DNA from: Tritrichomonas musculus
Lineage: Eukaryota; Parabasalia; Tritrichomonadida; Tritrichomonadidae
Reading direction: 5' to 3'
DNA: 64,000 nt
NCBI GenBank assembly: GCA_039105265.1
Contig: JAPFFF010000045.1
Span: forward strand, 124,001-188,000
The position numbers and the translations under genes were made by a program. Of this stretch, positions 52,688 through 61,109 are shown one piece after another. The notes under the pieces were generated by a model, which searched no databases, had not been told where the DNA came from, and saw nothing but the letters and a program-made list of their open reading frames with translations. Each line of letters begins with the position of its first letter. Positions within the stretch are counted from its first letter, which is position 1.

Positions 52688-52713
52688 GGACGAAGTCCTT
52701 AGGCCATCAGGCC
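52688..52713. repeat. Paired mini-hairpin (family 1) in fibre gene
   Basis: GGAC-GAA-GTCC, 3 bp, then GGCC-ATCA-GGCC. Encodes part of ERPDGLRTSSES. Confidence 0.65.
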
Positions 52714-54215
52714 GTTCAGTTGATCCTTGATATTCAATTAATTCTTTCTTTAAACAGTAATTTAGCCCAAAGAATTTACTATCAACGAACTCGAATGGCT
52801 GATTATTGGCTAATGCCTTAAATTCATCACTATCATGACTATATCCGAAATCAATGTACCAATATTTGATTCCTTGAATAAGTTCAACACCAAAATCTTC
52901 AGGTTCATATATGAATATTAATGGAGAACGATAAAGTTGAAATCCATTATCAGCAATCAATTCTTTGCATTTAATAACATTCTCAGTCTTGATATTAGTT
53001 TTGTCATAAATAATGTCTATCATTAATTCACCTCGTAATAGTAATTCTTGAAGATTAACAGATCGACTAGACATTAATCCTGGTTGTTCATGATTACTTA
53101 AGTATTCAACAGTATAATATTTACTTGATGCTTTAATTTTATCACTTCTGATTGGTGTAACAATTGAATTTGATTGGTCAAATGTTATGAAAACGTTATA
53201 TGAAACAATTGGTTTTATAACAGGATTGTATCCAAATACAAACAATATTTCATCTCCTAATGCTTCATGATGTCGTTCATAATTGTAATGAAATACTGGT
53301 CCATCAAAACATGAATCATCAAATATTTCCCGATCATAATTAAATACTTCTTTAGCATCAACATGATATTCAATTAATAGTTTACTTGTGTCATTTTTGT
53401 GATGAACAACAATGAAAGCCAATGGATACATTTCAGCTGGAATTTCATTACCAAATTGATCCATCATATCATTAAAGTTCACATCCCATCCTTCAGAGTT
53501 TTTAATAAATATTGTTGGATAATCAGATGATTTATAATGTCCTGGCTCTGGTGACGGATCTGGTCCTGGATCATTTATCTCTTTAATGTATGGGATTGTA
53601 TATGAAGGATTACCACCACAATTCTTGAAATTCTTGAATGTATAAGTTCTATAATCAAAATCTTCAGGCATCATATGAAATACAACTTTGACTTCATCCT
53701 TGAATAGCTCTTTGTGTTGTTCATAATTGAAATGAACAATTGAATTTGGTAAATCAATGCATTCAACTGGTAAATCTGTTCCATGAATAGCAAATTTCTC
53801 CTTTCCATCACTAATGAATGCTGCTAATACCTTATTATCTTTGTCATTAATTCTAATTTCATAACCTTCACAATATAGAAAATTTGGATCAATTACTTCT
53901 GCTATATGCTTAATGTCGAAATCACAGCCAACAGAATTGAATGAAACTAAATCTTTAGGTATATCTTCATTAACATTGATGAATGATGAATTAGTAAGTT
54001 GATCAAATCCTGAACTTTCGATGTCACATGTATATAAATCATTTATGTTAACTCTACAAATGACTGAATCAATTGGCTTACCATTTTTGTCTGTAATCCT
54101 ATTTGGTAAATGAATTCGAAGGAAATCTGCATCTGATGATAAATTAAGTTCTTCAGGGATGTCTGTAATTGTGAGTAAATAGTTATCAATTTCTTCTTCA
54201 TCATCATTAGACCTT

Positions 54216-54257
54216 GAGCTTGAGCTCTGGTTTACTAAACCTTGGTCTGGCGAAGCC
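54216..54257. repeat. Triple mini-hairpin (family 1) in fibre gene
   Basis: GAGC-TTGA-GCTC, GGTTT-ACT-AAACC and GGC-GAA-GCC in a row. It encodes a stretch containing EASPDQGLVNQSSSS, a low-complexity linker. Confidence 0.65.
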
Positions 54258-54821
54258 TCATCATTGTTTTGATCTTTAACATGAATGACTTCTTGATTAA
54301 TTGATTTATTAAAATCGATTTCATAATCTGGGTTCATTCCTAATGATTGAGTAAAGAAGCCGCTGTTTCTAATCGCATTCCTTGGTCTAGCTTCAACCAC
54401 ACATAATCTTATATCTTGTTTTGATGAATCTGTTGAAACATTTTGTAATTGAAGAGTTCCATCAGGATTTGCTGCTGAATCTCGAATGTCAAACCAATCT
54501 TTGTTGATCATAATTTTATTGTTTGAGATTGATATACCTTCACCTGCTGTATATGATGAATCACCACTATTAATTACTTCTAATTGATTGCTATTATTAA
54601 CTTTGATCGTTGATCCATCAACATTAACATTGAATTTGTTGTTTGGATTTAATGAAAGTGCTGAACCAGCTGTATATGTTGGAATAGTTGGTTGAGGAAC
54701 ATTCAGAACACCATTTTCACATTTAATTGTTGTACCATCAACACGAGTTTTAATAGTTGCATTAACGTTATCAATTTCAATTCCATCACCAGCAGAATAT
54801 GTTTTTCCTTCATTAATTGCT

Positions 54822-55062
54822 GTTAATTGATTCTGTTCATTAAGTTTAATTGTCGAACCATCAAATGAGACATCAAATTTATTGTTGGAATCTAATGTAA
54901 GTGCATGTCCTGCAGTATATGATGGGATAGTTGGTTGAGGAACAGTTAATTGATTCTGTTCATTAAGTTTAATTGTCGAACCATCAAATGAGACATCAAA
55001 TTTATTGTTGGAATCTAATGTAAGTGCATGTCCTGCAGTATATGATGGGATAGTTGGTTGTA
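54822..55062. repeat. 123-bp tandem duplication in fibre shaft
   Basis: The blocks starting at 54822 and 54945 read the same for almost the full 123 bp (41 codons), ending GATGGGATAGTTGGTTG in each. The period equals one shaft repeat, so the shaft has grown by unit duplication. Confidence 0.85.
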
Positions 55063-55501
55063 TTGCTGTTAATTCATTTTGATCATTAACTTTAATTGTT
55101 GAATCATCAACTTTAACATCAAATGTGTCATTATTCAAATTTAATGCTTTACCAGCTTTGTATTCTTTACTATCACCACCACCTCCATTAACTACTTCCA
55201 ATTGATTCTTGTCATTGACTTTAATAGTTGAGCCATCTACATTAGCATTAATTTGATTATTTGAGATTTTAATACCTTGACCAGCTGTTAAGTCAGATGA
55301 TCCACCACCTGATGAACCTGAATTAACGACAGATAATGCGCCTTCACTATTAAGACACAGTGTTGAGTCATATTTGACGGAGATCATTCTATCCTCCAAT
55401 GATATTGCATGACCTGGCTTGTATTCCGTGTTCTCATCGACTTGTTGTTTCGTGTAAGTCATATTTTAAATCGTGGAAAAATAATTTTTTCGAGTTAATA
55501 A

Positions 55502-56011
55502 ATGAATATCTCAAGTTCTGATGAGGCTATGCCCGACCAATGGTCTGACCCATTTGCATTAACTAAATCCAGTAATGATGGATCAAAGAAGGATCTTAGA
55601 TCCCAGGAACGTTGTTCCATCCTGAGCAACGCGAACAATAGAGTTGAAAGACCATTAATAACCAAAACTTACTTTTATGTACAAGGTGCGGGTAATAGTC
55701 CATCCAAATATTACGAACGTAAATGGCCTCATGAATTTATGTTCAGTATGAACCCAAAATTTATACATGTCATTCATTGTCGATGTTTGTTCAGTAATGC
55801 AATGGTTGGTGATGTTGAATTACATGCTAATTTCATTGAAAGAGACAATTATTTAGACAGTTTTGTTTGCTTTACTAACACAATATTGACGAAATACAAG
55901 AAATATGAAGTGACGAAGCCTAAAGACACATTTAAAATTTGGTTCACTGATCTAATGGGTAACTTAATTAATGTTCAACAATTCGTGTTGGAATTAATGT
56001 TGGTATATTAA
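55502..56011 (+). CDS. Putative minor capsid (penton-like) beta protein (169 aa)
   Basis: Element C member of the family at 4832-5212, more divergent: YERKWPHEFMFSMNPKFIHVIHCRC, GDVELHANFIERDNYLDSFVCFTN, TKYKKYEV and IWFTDLMGNLINVQQFVLELMLVY. The N-terminal 50 residues are variable and contain the paired mini-hairpin at 55591-55618. It is divergent from the giant fibre gene, with 39 bp between starts. Confidence 0.5.
   Translation: MNISSSDEAMPDQWSDPFALTKSSNDGSKKDLRSQERCSILSNANNRVERPLITKTYFYVQGAGNSPSKYYERKWPHEFMFSMNPKFIHVIHCRCLFSNAMVGDVELHANFIERDNYLDSFVCFTNTILTKYKKYEVTKPKDTFKIWFTDLMGNLINVQQFVLELMLVY
55591..55618. repeat. Paired mini-hairpin (family 1) in coding sequence
   Basis: GGATC-TTA-GATCC, 2 bp, then GGAAC-GTT-GTTCC. 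Same 5+3+5, 2, 5+3+5 plan as 26613-26640. Confidence 0.8.
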
Positions 56012-56020
56012 GACAAAAAT

Positions 56021-56113
56021 ATGTTTTCACGTGAATATACCAGGGGCCCGAATTCCGGCGGGTGCTCAAATGATGAGTTTATATATCAAATTCATCAAGG
56101 AAAAATAAGGTGA
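56021..56113 (+). pseudogene. KilA-N gene fragment carrying the 24-bp palindrome
   Basis: A 30-codon open frame (MFSREYTRGPNSGGC, then DEFIYQIHQG) matching the middle of the KilA-N protein at 28007-28705 (FSCEYTRGPNSGGC, EFMYQINKG). The 35 bp around the palindrome are identical to 28211-28245. There is no KilA-N start or end. Its position beside another gene remnant (56166) suggests decay of a former gene cluster, or that the palindrome carried flanking sequence with it. Confidence 0.7.
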
Positions 56114-56165
56114 CCAAAAATTGACACCTTCAAGAAATCAATCTTTGATTGAGTGGAACTTATTT

Positions 56166-56435
56166 TTAATATAAGTCACACAGACGTTTGAAATTGGAAA
56201 ACGTAACTTGAACGAGTGAATTATTGATATCACGCATATGTACGCATTTGTATCCAAGTTTATTTTCACAAATATGCAATTCACGGTATTGATTTCCATT
56301 ATAGAAGTAGAATTTGTCAGCATTAATGTCATAATAATAGTCTTCGAATTGATGATTCTCATAATCAGAAACAATTATTGATTCATTACTGATTTCGTCA
56401 ACAAATGTGTGATATGTCTTGATTAATGAACTCAT
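56166..56435 (-). CDS. C-terminal domain of the HNH protein family, without nuclease part (89 aa)
   Basis: FVDEISNESIIVSDYENHQFEDYYYD, FYFYNGNQYRELHI and SNFKRLCDLY correspond to residues about 110-202 of the HNH proteins at 3092-3667 and 12738-13346. The HNH half is missing, but there is an ATG and an intact frame. It is either a remnant after deletion of the endonuclease or a surviving stand-alone domain. It lies between the minor and major capsid genes of element C. Confidence 0.6.
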   Translation of the reverse strand: MSSLIKTYHTFVDEISNESIIVSDYENHQFEDYYYDINADKFYFYNGNQYRELHICENKLGYKCVHMRDINNSLVQVTFSNFKRLCDLY

Positions 56436-56499
56436 TTTGATGGCATTAAAAAATTAAATATTTTTAAAAATAAATGAAATAATTAACAACCTCAATTGT

Positions 56500-58197
56500 T
56501 TAGAACAATTCTTTTGGAATATGTGCTCCATGATAAACTAATCCATTCTTTGCATCCATTGTGAAGAAAGTATCTTGACAAATCCAAAGTTCAGGTGGTG
56601 GTGGATGATGTTGTGTGTCAACAGTACCGTCATCATTGGTTAAATAATTATAATATGTGTCATTAACACCTTTAAACATTGGTTTACCTCTGAAACTAAT
56701 GGGAACTGTCTGTGTTCCAAAATCAACACCATCAAATGTATATCCAGCGTTAGATCGTTCAAGTTGGAAATTAATACCAAAACTTGTGCCATCACTTCTA
56801 CAATTTGTTCTACGTTTACCATAATCTTCAGAGCCTTCTGTCATGTTATTCAATGCATCCGTAAATGAATTTTCAAATTCTTTAGTAGCTTCAAGAGGAC
56901 CATCGAGTTCATTAGCAACGAGTTGAAGTTGATAGAAACGTGATCCAACAGTTTGTAATTCAGTATCAGGAATGGCATGTTTATTGACAAACAATTGAAC
57001 ATTTTCATACATGATGTTGTCGAAACATGTTGCATCATTTGAATTCTTTGGGAAAACAACTGTGATGTTAGTAACTGAATTAAGAGATATATCAGTAGTT
57101 GTGTCAATACCATTAGGTCCAGCAGCATTGGGGAAATGTCGGCGATCAAGTGTTTGTGATGGAATAATGATAGGTGTTTGAAGAAGTTGTCTCAATTGAT
57201 CCATTACATGTGGTTTAACAGCGAATCCAGCAATGTTGGTTCTCATTTGTTCAACAATACAATTAGTTATTGAAAGAGTGATATTAGAGACACCATAAGT
57301 ATATGTACTATCATCTTGAACAAGTAATAGTCGGTCATTAATGGTATCACCTTCATTAGTCTTTGATATTGAAGAGATGATGCAAGCTGAATTTCCACAT
57401 TGAGTGAATTTGTTAGTGATTCCATAATAATCAGGTAATTTGACAGACATAACGTCACCAGTCCATGTTTCCAAAGCATCTTTAACAACTGATGGTGATA
57501 TTGGTGCCCAAACAAATGCATCCGTTGATGTTTCAACTAATTCTTTAATTTCACCACATATTGCATTTGGATATAACATGAATGCTTGATATTTGAGTAA
57601 GTCAGTGTAAGGAATAATGAGCTCCATCATGTATGAGTGCTCAAATCCATCAGCTAATTCAGAAAGAGGAACATAAATACCACAGACTGATTCAGAGAAT
57701 GATGAAACATTATTCCATGTTGAATGACAATATTTAGCAGTAGCCTTTTCAGAACGCGGTTTAAGACAGTTATAAGCAAATTGTTCACGGACAGCTTCAT
57801 CTTGAGTGTTCTTACACATTATGTTATTACAGATGGTATCAAGTTTACCAAAGAATTCAGCAGAGTTCTTGAGTCCAATGAAGACACGAATCAATTTTTT
57901 AGTATCATTGTCGAATCCTTGAAGTTTCTTATCAAGTTTGATAGCAAGTTTTAATTTAATGCTGATAAATGATTTCTCCATTTGTGTGATGGGGAAGTTC
58001 TCAGATGTGAGACGAAGATATGATTTTGTTCTTACTGGGTGGGGACAATTGGAATCAAAACATTCGAATGTCTTCCAGTTGAAGTAATGATCACCACCAT
58101 TTACTTGAACAAGATTAGCAACTTTATCCTGAAAGAACTGATATAAATCACCTTCAGAATTACTTAGTCCTTTAGCAGCAGCATTTGCGTAAGTCAT
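56500..58197 (-). CDS. MCP: Major capsid protein, short form (565 aa)
   Basis: Divergent homologue of the A and B capsid proteins: NWKTFECFDSNCPHPVRT corresponds to SFRTVDCHDQPAP, FVFIGLKNSAEFF-like and LKYQAFMLYPNAICGEI to LALQAFDLFPNGIIGDL, FPKNSNDATCFDNIMYENVQL to FPKHHNDLTVFENPVYQNC, and FGINFQLERSNAGYTFDGVDFG to FVFNIQTERASAGYCYDGLDGG. It lacks the Pro-rich linker and extra domain, going from the NKFTQCGNSA block almost directly to ITLSITNCIVEQM. It thus shows the minimal double jelly-roll length for this group. Confidence 0.75.
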   Translation of the reverse strand: MTYANAAAKGLSNSEGDLYQFFQDKVANLVQVNGGDHYFNWKTFECFDSNCPHPVRTKSYLRLTSENFPITQMEKSFISIKLKLAIKLDKKLQGFDNDTKKLIRVFIGLKNSAEFFGKLDTICNNIMCKNTQDEAVREQFAYNCLKPRSEKATAKYCHSTWNNVSSFSESVCGIYVPLSELADGFEHSYMMELIIPYTDLLKYQAFMLYPNAICGEIKELVETSTDAFVWAPISPSVVKDALETWTGDVMSVKLPDYYGITNKFTQCGNSACIISSISKTNEGDTINDRLLLVQDDSTYTYGVSNITLSITNCIVEQMRTNIAGFAVKPHVMDQLRQLLQTPIIIPSQTLDRRHFPNAAGPNGIDTTTDISLNSVTNITVVFPKNSNDATCFDNIMYENVQLFVNKHAIPDTELQTVGSRFYQLQLVANELDGPLEATKEFENSFTDALNNMTEGSEDYGKRRTNCRSDGTSFGINFQLERSNAGYTFDGVDFGTQTVPISFRGKPMFKGVNDTYYNYLTNDDGTVDTQHHPPPPELWICQDTFFTMDAKNGLVYHGAHIPKELF

Positions 58198-58264
58198 TTA
58201 GAATAAAGAAAAATAATGAAATTATAATTTTAAATTTGTGATTTTTGTAATAATGAAATAAGTA

Positions 58265-58531
58265 ATGGCTTTCGGTTCATGGTTTAAAAATTTAGTACAA
58301 GGAGCGAGTAGAATTTTGAAAAAAGTAGCACCGGTTGCAAGGAAAATAATAGGTGGAATCCAAAAAGTTGCACCAATTATAGCCCCAATTATTGGTGGTA
58401 ATGCTGGTAAAATGATAAGTGATGCAGGTAAGTTAGCAGGAAGAATTGACAATGGTTGGTCAGCAGTTTCAAAAGAAATTTCACCAGTAACAGCTGACAG
58501 ATTTGCAGTACCAATGTTGAAGAATTCATGA
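58265..58531 (+). CDS. Short amphipathic virion-like peptide (88 aa)
   Basis: MAFGSWFKNLVQGASRILKKVAPVARKIIGG followed by IAPIIGGNAGKMISDAGKLAGRI. Lys-rich amphipathic helix, then a Gly/Ile/Ala hydrophobic segment that could insert in a membrane. Divergent from the major capsid gene with 67 bp between starts, like the A and B peptides. It overlaps the end of the convergent micro-membrane gene by 6 bp. Confidence 0.6.
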   Translation: MAFGSWFKNLVQGASRILKKVAPVARKIIGGIQKVAPIIAPIIGGNAGKMISDAGKLAGRIDNGWSAVSKEISPVTADRFAVPMLKNS

Positions 58532-58660
58532 GTATAAACGTTTTCTCATTTCATCAGTAAGTTCAGGAGTTGATTCAGGCGTTGATTTTATGACACGAAT
58601 GACAAGGTTCATGAGTTCAATCATGGTCAAACATGTTAGAATTATATCAGTGTACGACAT
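58526..58660 (-). CDS. Micro membrane protein (44 aa)
   Basis: ATG at 58660, stop TGA at 58528-58526. The N-terminal part is hydrophobic (DIILTCLTMIELMNLVIRVI) and the tail STPELTDEMRKRLYS is the family signature. Third copy of the family at 19501-19632 and 32402-32533. Confidence 0.62.
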   Translation of the reverse strand: MSYTDIILTCLTMIELMNLVIRVIKSTPESTPELTDEMRKRLYS

Positions 58661-58700
58661 TTATTTATGATTAAAAATAGTTATTTTTGTTTAGAAGTAA

Positions 58701-59060
58701 ATGGAGATAAAAGTTATTGAGCCCATTAAACAGTACATCAAAGAATTCCATTCACCTGAGGAGTTCAATGTGTGGTACATGAAGAACAAGGATGAAGTAG
58801 ACCAAACGACAACTCATAAGCTAAATAAGATGTATAAGATAGATGGTTACAGGATAACAAAGATACAAGGAACATTAATGTTGAAGAAAGAACGGGTAAA
58901 GAAAAGTAACACTAGTGATATTGATGAAAAACAAAATCTTGAACTCAATCCTGAATTACAGGAATTGAAAACAGAAGTGCAGACATTAAAAGAAGCATAT
59001 AGCGAAATAATGAATAAAGTAAATCAATTAATTGAATTAGTGAACAAACACTTAAGCTAA
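58701..59060 (+). CDS. Conserved 158-aa-family protein, short form (119 aa)
   Basis: FHSPEEFNVWYMKNKDEV, TTHKLNKMYKIDGYRITK and a strand ending LMLKK match the N-terminal domain of 142-618 and 33675-34121 but with a shorter turn (the N-C-x-G segment is missing). The C-terminal half is a heptad-like helix (LKTEVQTLKEAYSEIMNKVNQLIELV). It ends 4 bp from the convergent ATPase gene. Confidence 0.6.
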   Translation: MEIKVIEPIKQYIKEFHSPEEFNVWYMKNKDEVDQTTTHKLNKMYKIDGYRITKIQGTLMLKKERVKKSNTSDIDEKQNLELNPELQELKTEVQTLKEAYSEIMNKVNQLIELVNKHLS

Positions 59061-59064
59061 ACAC

Positions 59065-59934
59065 TTATATTGATATATCTGTATCACCACCTTCAGTACA
59101 ATTAACAAACATATAAGGATGTTTATCAGGATTATTTTTCTTAAATTGTGCCATTTGTCTGTACAAATCATAAAAGTCATCAAAGTCTAGATTAGATGCA
59201 GACTGTGAATAAATGAATCGTAATTGTTGTTTATTAAAACATGGAAATATAAATAAGGTTGTGATTTCATTCTTGATGTGAGGCTTGATGCCCTTCCACC
59301 CTTGAATCAGTAAGAAATAGCTTATGTTAGTATGTCTGCATCGACGAATTTGTTGACTAAAGAATGACTCCTCTGATGAAAACAATTTACTATTACTGAT
59401 ATCGTCAAATAAAACTAATGTATGAAGGAACTGTTTATTGAAATCCTTAATGTGAAGAGTTGAGAATAAGTCATTACGTTGTTCATCAATGATTTTGTCT
59501 TCAATGTGTTCTCGTTTAATGCGATAATACAAGTTTTTGGCAGCAATGAGTGTGTTAATGAATTCAACTGAATCCTTTTCACTAACTGTAACATAAGGAA
59601 TCTTAATTAAATGCTTTAATGATTGAAATGATTGATCATTCTCATCACCATTCTTCGTCACATATACTAACAAATGGAAAGCTGAATTTCCTAATTCATT
59701 TGTGTTCAACATGAGTGATATTTTAATGATTTCCTCAAGTGCAACCACCGTTTTACCCAAACATTGTTTCCCAACTATTACATTCACCGAATTGTAACGA
59801 ACTTTAATATCAGGATGTATTTCTTTAATGAGATTATCAGTGTTTTTATTTGATTTCAGAGCTTTTGTGACTTGTGAATGAACTGTTGAAAGAACAGAGG
59901 GAGCAATATTATTCCTATTTTCATTCGTATTCAT
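59065..59934 (-). CDS. A32-like genome-packaging ATPase (289 aa)
   Basis: Divergent member: Walker A is GKQCLGKT in NVIVGKQCLGKTVVALEEI, Walker B is TLVLFDDISNSK, then QIRRCRHTNISYFLLIQGWKGI (R-H and Gln sensor) and LFIFPCFNKQQLRFIYSQ. The motif order and spacing agree with the A and B enzymes although identity is low. The Asp-Asp Walker B is more canonical than the Glu-Asp in A and B. Confidence 0.78.
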   Translation of the reverse strand: MNTNENRNNIAPSVLSTVHSQVTKALKSNKNTDNLIKEIHPDIKVRYNSVNVIVGKQCLGKTVVALEEIIKISLMLNTNELGNSAFHLLVYVTKNGDENDQSFQSLKHLIKIPYVTVSEKDSVEFINTLIAAKNLYYRIKREHIEDKIIDEQRNDLFSTLHIKDFNKQFLHTLVLFDDISNSKLFSSEESFFSQQIRRCRHTNISYFLLIQGWKGIKPHIKNEITTLFIFPCFNKQQLRFIYSQSASNLDFDDFYDLYRQMAQFKKNNPDKHPYMFVNCTEGGDTDISI

Positions 59935-59996
59935 ACAATTTATGATTCATTAAAAATAAATTTGTAACTTAAAGCCTTGAATCACTTCTTTACTCT

Positions 59997-61109
59997 TTAT
60001 TCTTCATCAGGAAGTGCTGGGTACTCTTCATTGTTGCCATATTCAGGATGATCTAAGTGTGCAGTTGATGAGAAATTATTTGGTACAACAGGACGTGCAG
60101 CCTCAGCAAAGCATTCTCCAATTAATCCATCTTTGGCAGATGAGGCTACAGCATTGATTTGATGCTTAATTTGATTCACAACATCAACAGATATTTTACC
60201 ATCTGATGTTCGGTTCTGATTAAATGTATTAGCTGCAAGAGTTACTAATGAATCTTTATTGATACCAAATTTACTTAATTCAATAGCAACATCAGAAGGA
60301 TTTAAGTTAACGCTATAATTTTGTTTTACCCATTGAATAAATCCATTTTCATATTTCTTTGTTGACATCTTTGATTTAAACTTCTTATATCTTTCACTTG
60401 GATCACTCGTCTTTTGTCGGATCTTGTTAACTTCACCAATGATTTCAGGAACTGGATGATTCCATAATATAGATAACAGTTGAATCCAATGACAAGCAAT
60501 AATAGTTGCATAAGGAACACAACTATTAACAGCCTTAAATAACTTCTCATCTTGAGCAACAATTGTGTCTTGCAATAATGTTCTAACATATTGTTTAACA
60601 TAATCGGTAACAAGTCGACCAAATATATGATAAGCAGATCCTGATAATTTATAACCGGCAGCATTCCATAAATTCACAAAGTTAGTATAATCATAATTAC
60701 CATTTTGATCATGTCTTCCTTTGAATTCATGACTGAAACCACTAAATCCACCCACTGCATGTCTTTGTTGTTTGGTAGGATTTTCATCAAGGAATTGTTT
60801 ACGTAATGGATATTGAGATTTCTGTAATGTCCAACCATTAACCATAACTGGCTTTCCATAACTGTCATAAACAACAGTATCAGGAATGTTATCACCATTG
60901 ATATCTACATCTGATTGAGGTTGTGGATACTTATGTTTGGCAGCCCATTCTTGAGCACCACGCAAGTTAACAGCATTACGAACTAAATGGAAGTCCTTCT
61001 TTTTATTCAATACCACATCACCTAATTCATACATAGCTGGATATTGTGATTGCCATGTATTTAAGTCGCCAGGTTGGGCTAAACGTGTTACTTTAGTACG
61101 TCTACTCAT
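59997..61109 (-). CDS. Conserved Maverick protein with DxNGDxxxD loop, short form (370 aa)
   Basis: Corresponds to the C-terminal core of the 853-aa and 835-aa proteins: FHLVRNAVNLRGAQEWA, SDVDINGDNIPDTVVYDSYGKPVMVNGWTLQ, then SGSAYHIFGRLVTDYVKQYVRTLL. The calcium-type loop D-I-N-G-D-N-I-P-D is retained. The N-terminal acidic half of the larger proteins is absent and the start (SRRTKVTRLAQ) is natural-looking, so the core is probably the functional unit. It is the last gene before the right end of element C. Confidence 0.62.
   Translation of the reverse strand: MSRRTKVTRLAQPGDLNTWQSQYPAMYELGDVVLNKKKDFHLVRNAVNLRGAQEWAAKHKYPQPQSDVDINGDNIPDTVVYDSYGKPVMVNGWTLQKSQYPLRKQFLDENPTKQQRHAVGGFSGFSHEFKGRHDQNGNYDYTNFVNLWNAAGYKLSGSAYHIFGRLVTDYVKQYVRTLLQDTIVAQDEKLFKAVNSCVPYATIIACHWIQLLSILWNHPVPEIIGEVNKIRQKTSDPSERYKKFKSKMSTKKYENGFIQWVKQNYSVNLNPSDVAIELSKFGINKDSLVTLAANTFNQNRTSDGKISVDVVNQIKHQINAVASSAKDGLIGECFAEAARPVVPNNFSSTAHLDHPEYGNNEEYPALPDEE

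Larger units (their letters stand above)
51757..55462 (-). pseudogene. Giant fibre gene of element C, 5' part (split by element B)
   Basis: The first 1,235 codons of a fibre protein that would have 1,911 residues if element B were absent; the frame joins exactly to 30737. Residues about 10-310 are a shaft of repeats of roughly 30-41 residues with the pattern YTAG-x-[AG]-[LI], N-N-K/T, V-D-x-STIK-x-N-x-x-NQL, reminiscent of beta-stranded phage tail-fibre and adenovirus-type shafts. The rest is a series of beta-rich modules with Pro-rich linkers (DPGPDPSPEPG). At present the frame ends two codons into element B (AAG TAG), giving a C-terminally truncated product without the tip. Confidence 0.75.
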
